Origin: Azolla caroliniana
Taxonomy: Eukaryota > Polypodiophyta
Length of the DNA stretch: 64,000 nt
Assembly: GCA_043228905.1 (NCBI GenBank)
Contig: JBHGNT010000016.1
Location: forward strand, 434,001 to 498,000
Direction: 5' to 3'
The translations under genes were made by a program, and so were the position numbers. The notes under the pieces are model-generated. The model did no database searches. It had not been told where the DNA came from and saw only the letters and a program-made list of their open reading frames with translations. This document shows positions 63,410 to 64,000 of the stretch, one piece after another (position 1 is the first letter of the stretch; each line of letters begins with the position of its first letter).

Positions 63410-63864
63410 TATTATAGATCATAGCACTAATGTAAGCTTAAGATAAGGATAATGAAAAGATAGATAGAAAGGAGAAAGAGAAAGAAGGGTGCCGATCCAC
63501 CCGACCACCCCCGAGCGAAGGGATCGAGACGGACTCGAGCCTCGATCGGCGTCCCATACCACCGCCGTGGCGTCGAGTCGTACCTGGTGCTGGCGCGCTC
63601 GCTACAAGAATTGACCCACCACACGAGCAGAGTCTCGATGTAGTCAAAAGATGATCAAATGAGGGTAGCTAGGCCTCTTATTTATAGCGAAACCCAAGGC
63701 CCCCAGGCAAGTTCACACTTGACCTAATGGGTTGTCTCAATCCCGAGGATTAAAAGTAATCCTCCCCTTCTTTACACTCTCATTTAACCCTCACACTTAT
63801 CCACGTGTATAGAATACTACGGTAAATTCTTACCACAGGATATTATATGGTCATGCCCGTAACA
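63410..63864 (-). repeat. 5' LTR of the gypsy element (455 bp)
   Basis: Same length as the 3' LTR and nearly identical, with matching ends next to the primer site. The TATA-like box lies at 63679-63687. This copy would drive transcription to the left on the minus strand. Confidence 0.95.
63679..63687 (-). promoter_or_regulatory. TATA-like box in the gypsy 5' LTR
   Basis: CTATAAATA on the minus strand, about 180 nt into the LTR, identical to the copy at 57127-57135. It fits the U3 promoter position. Confidence 0.65.
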
Positions 63865-63869
63865 ACAAC
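63865..63869. repeat. Target-site duplication ACAAC, right of gypsy element
   Basis: ACAAC directly follows the LTR end GCCCGTAACA and is followed by PLE sequence ACATCCCCAAACC. Confidence 0.93.
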
Positions 63870-63961
63870 ACATCCCCAAACCAATAATTTGTTGGACTAA
63901 ATCTAAAAATCTACACTCTTCACTAGTCAACACAAAAAACATTACTATAGATCCACACTAA
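63870..63961 (+). pseudogene. PLE ORF2, displaced 3' end of the reverse transcriptase
   Basis: Disregarding the gypsy element and one ACAAC copy, the frame from 56857 continues here without a shift and ends in TAA at 63959-63961. The segment encodes PKPIICWTKSKNL followed by SSLV, matching the conserved end of the PLE RT region, where a K/R-N-L...LV motif is typical. The residues after it do not look like the Cys-rich linker that precedes a GIY-YIG domain. The downstream 39 bases are T-rich and appear non-coding. Whether the TAA is the native stop or another nonsense change cannot be told from this window. Confidence 0.85.
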
Positions 63962-64000
63962 CTCCTCTCCATATTTTTATTTTTTTTAAACCACAAGTTT

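Larger units (their letters stand above)
56858..63864 (-). mobile_element. Ty3/gypsy chromovirus-like LTR retrotransposon, complete but dead (7007 bp)
   Basis: Two 455-bp LTRs flank, on the minus strand, a tRNA-iMet-like primer site, a leader of about 1.66 kb, one gag-pol frame (Gag, protease, RT, RNase H, integrase, chromodomain-like tail) and a purine-rich tract. A 5-bp duplication ACAAC bounds it. The LTRs differ at about 7 positions by eye, so insertion was fairly recent, yet gag-pol has four in-frame stops and two altered integrase residues. The insertion interrupts the RT gene of the PLE and is therefore younger than it. Confidence 0.97.
53322..64000 (+). mobile_element. Penelope-like retroelement, split by the gypsy element
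   Basis: From 53322 the satellite gives way to C-rich, G-poor plus-strand sequence holding two ORFs. The second encodes a Penelope-type reverse transcriptase. The gypsy element (56858-63864) interrupts it, and the reading resumes at 63870 and ends in TAA at 63959-63961, 39 bases before the window ends. No GIY-YIG endonuclease is visible up to that stop. Endonuclease-lacking PLEs of the Athena and Coprina groups are known to sit near telomeres, and this copy carries a CCCTAA-like tract in ORF1. The left end abuts the satellite at 53321/53322. No duplicated target or PLE terminal repeat could be recognised, and the right end lies outside the window, so it is unknown whether satellite resumes. 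Confidence 0.85.

Noticed and set aside
63962-64000. GIY-YIG endonuclease after the PLE RT
   Set aside because: Only 39 T-rich bases remain after the TAA and they show no such motif; presence further on cannot be judged.

Overview
The window looks like pericentromeric or centromeric DNA from a land plant. About 49.5 kb is one AT-rich tandem satellite with a monomer of about 178 bp. It carries three retroelements: a Ty1/copia element, a Penelope-like element (PLE) and a Ty3/gypsy chromovirus. The LTR elements are plant-type, with primer-binding sites matching the 3' end of initiator-Met tRNA and a chromodomain-like integrase tail. PLEs are rare in flowering plants and better known from conifers and seed-free plants, so a non-flowering plant is favoured; the species cannot be named. 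No cellular protein-coding gene, rRNA or tRNA gene was found.

Layout. 1-28806: satellite, with several higher-order repeats (offsets of 2134, 1068, 2670 and 2450 bp). 28807-32646: minus-strand Ty1/copia element inserted in a monomer, with a 5-bp target duplication (AACTC). Its 3' end (RT end, RNase H, most of the 3' LTR) is deleted. 32647-53321: satellite again, including a 6502-bp block present about 2.4 times in tandem and almost identical between copies. 53322-56857 and 63865-64000: plus-strand PLE with a Pro/Asn/His-rich first ORF that runs through a telomere-like CCCTAA tract, a possible -1 frameshift signal at the end of that ORF, and a reverse transcriptase ORF. 56858-63864: complete 7007-bp minus-strand gypsy element (455-bp LTRs, 5-bp target duplication ACAAC) inserted in the 3' part of the PLE RT gene.

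Order of events: the satellite came first. The copia element and the PLE then entered or abutted it, and the gypsy element later split the PLE. All three elements are dead here. Every premature stop seen is explained by a G:C to A:T change, as expected from deamination in methylated heterochromatin. The local duplications and deletions in the satellite fit repeated unequal exchange. The least expected item is the ORF1/ORF2 junction of the PLE, where an in-frame A AAA AAC heptamer, a 6-nt spacer and a strong hairpin come together.
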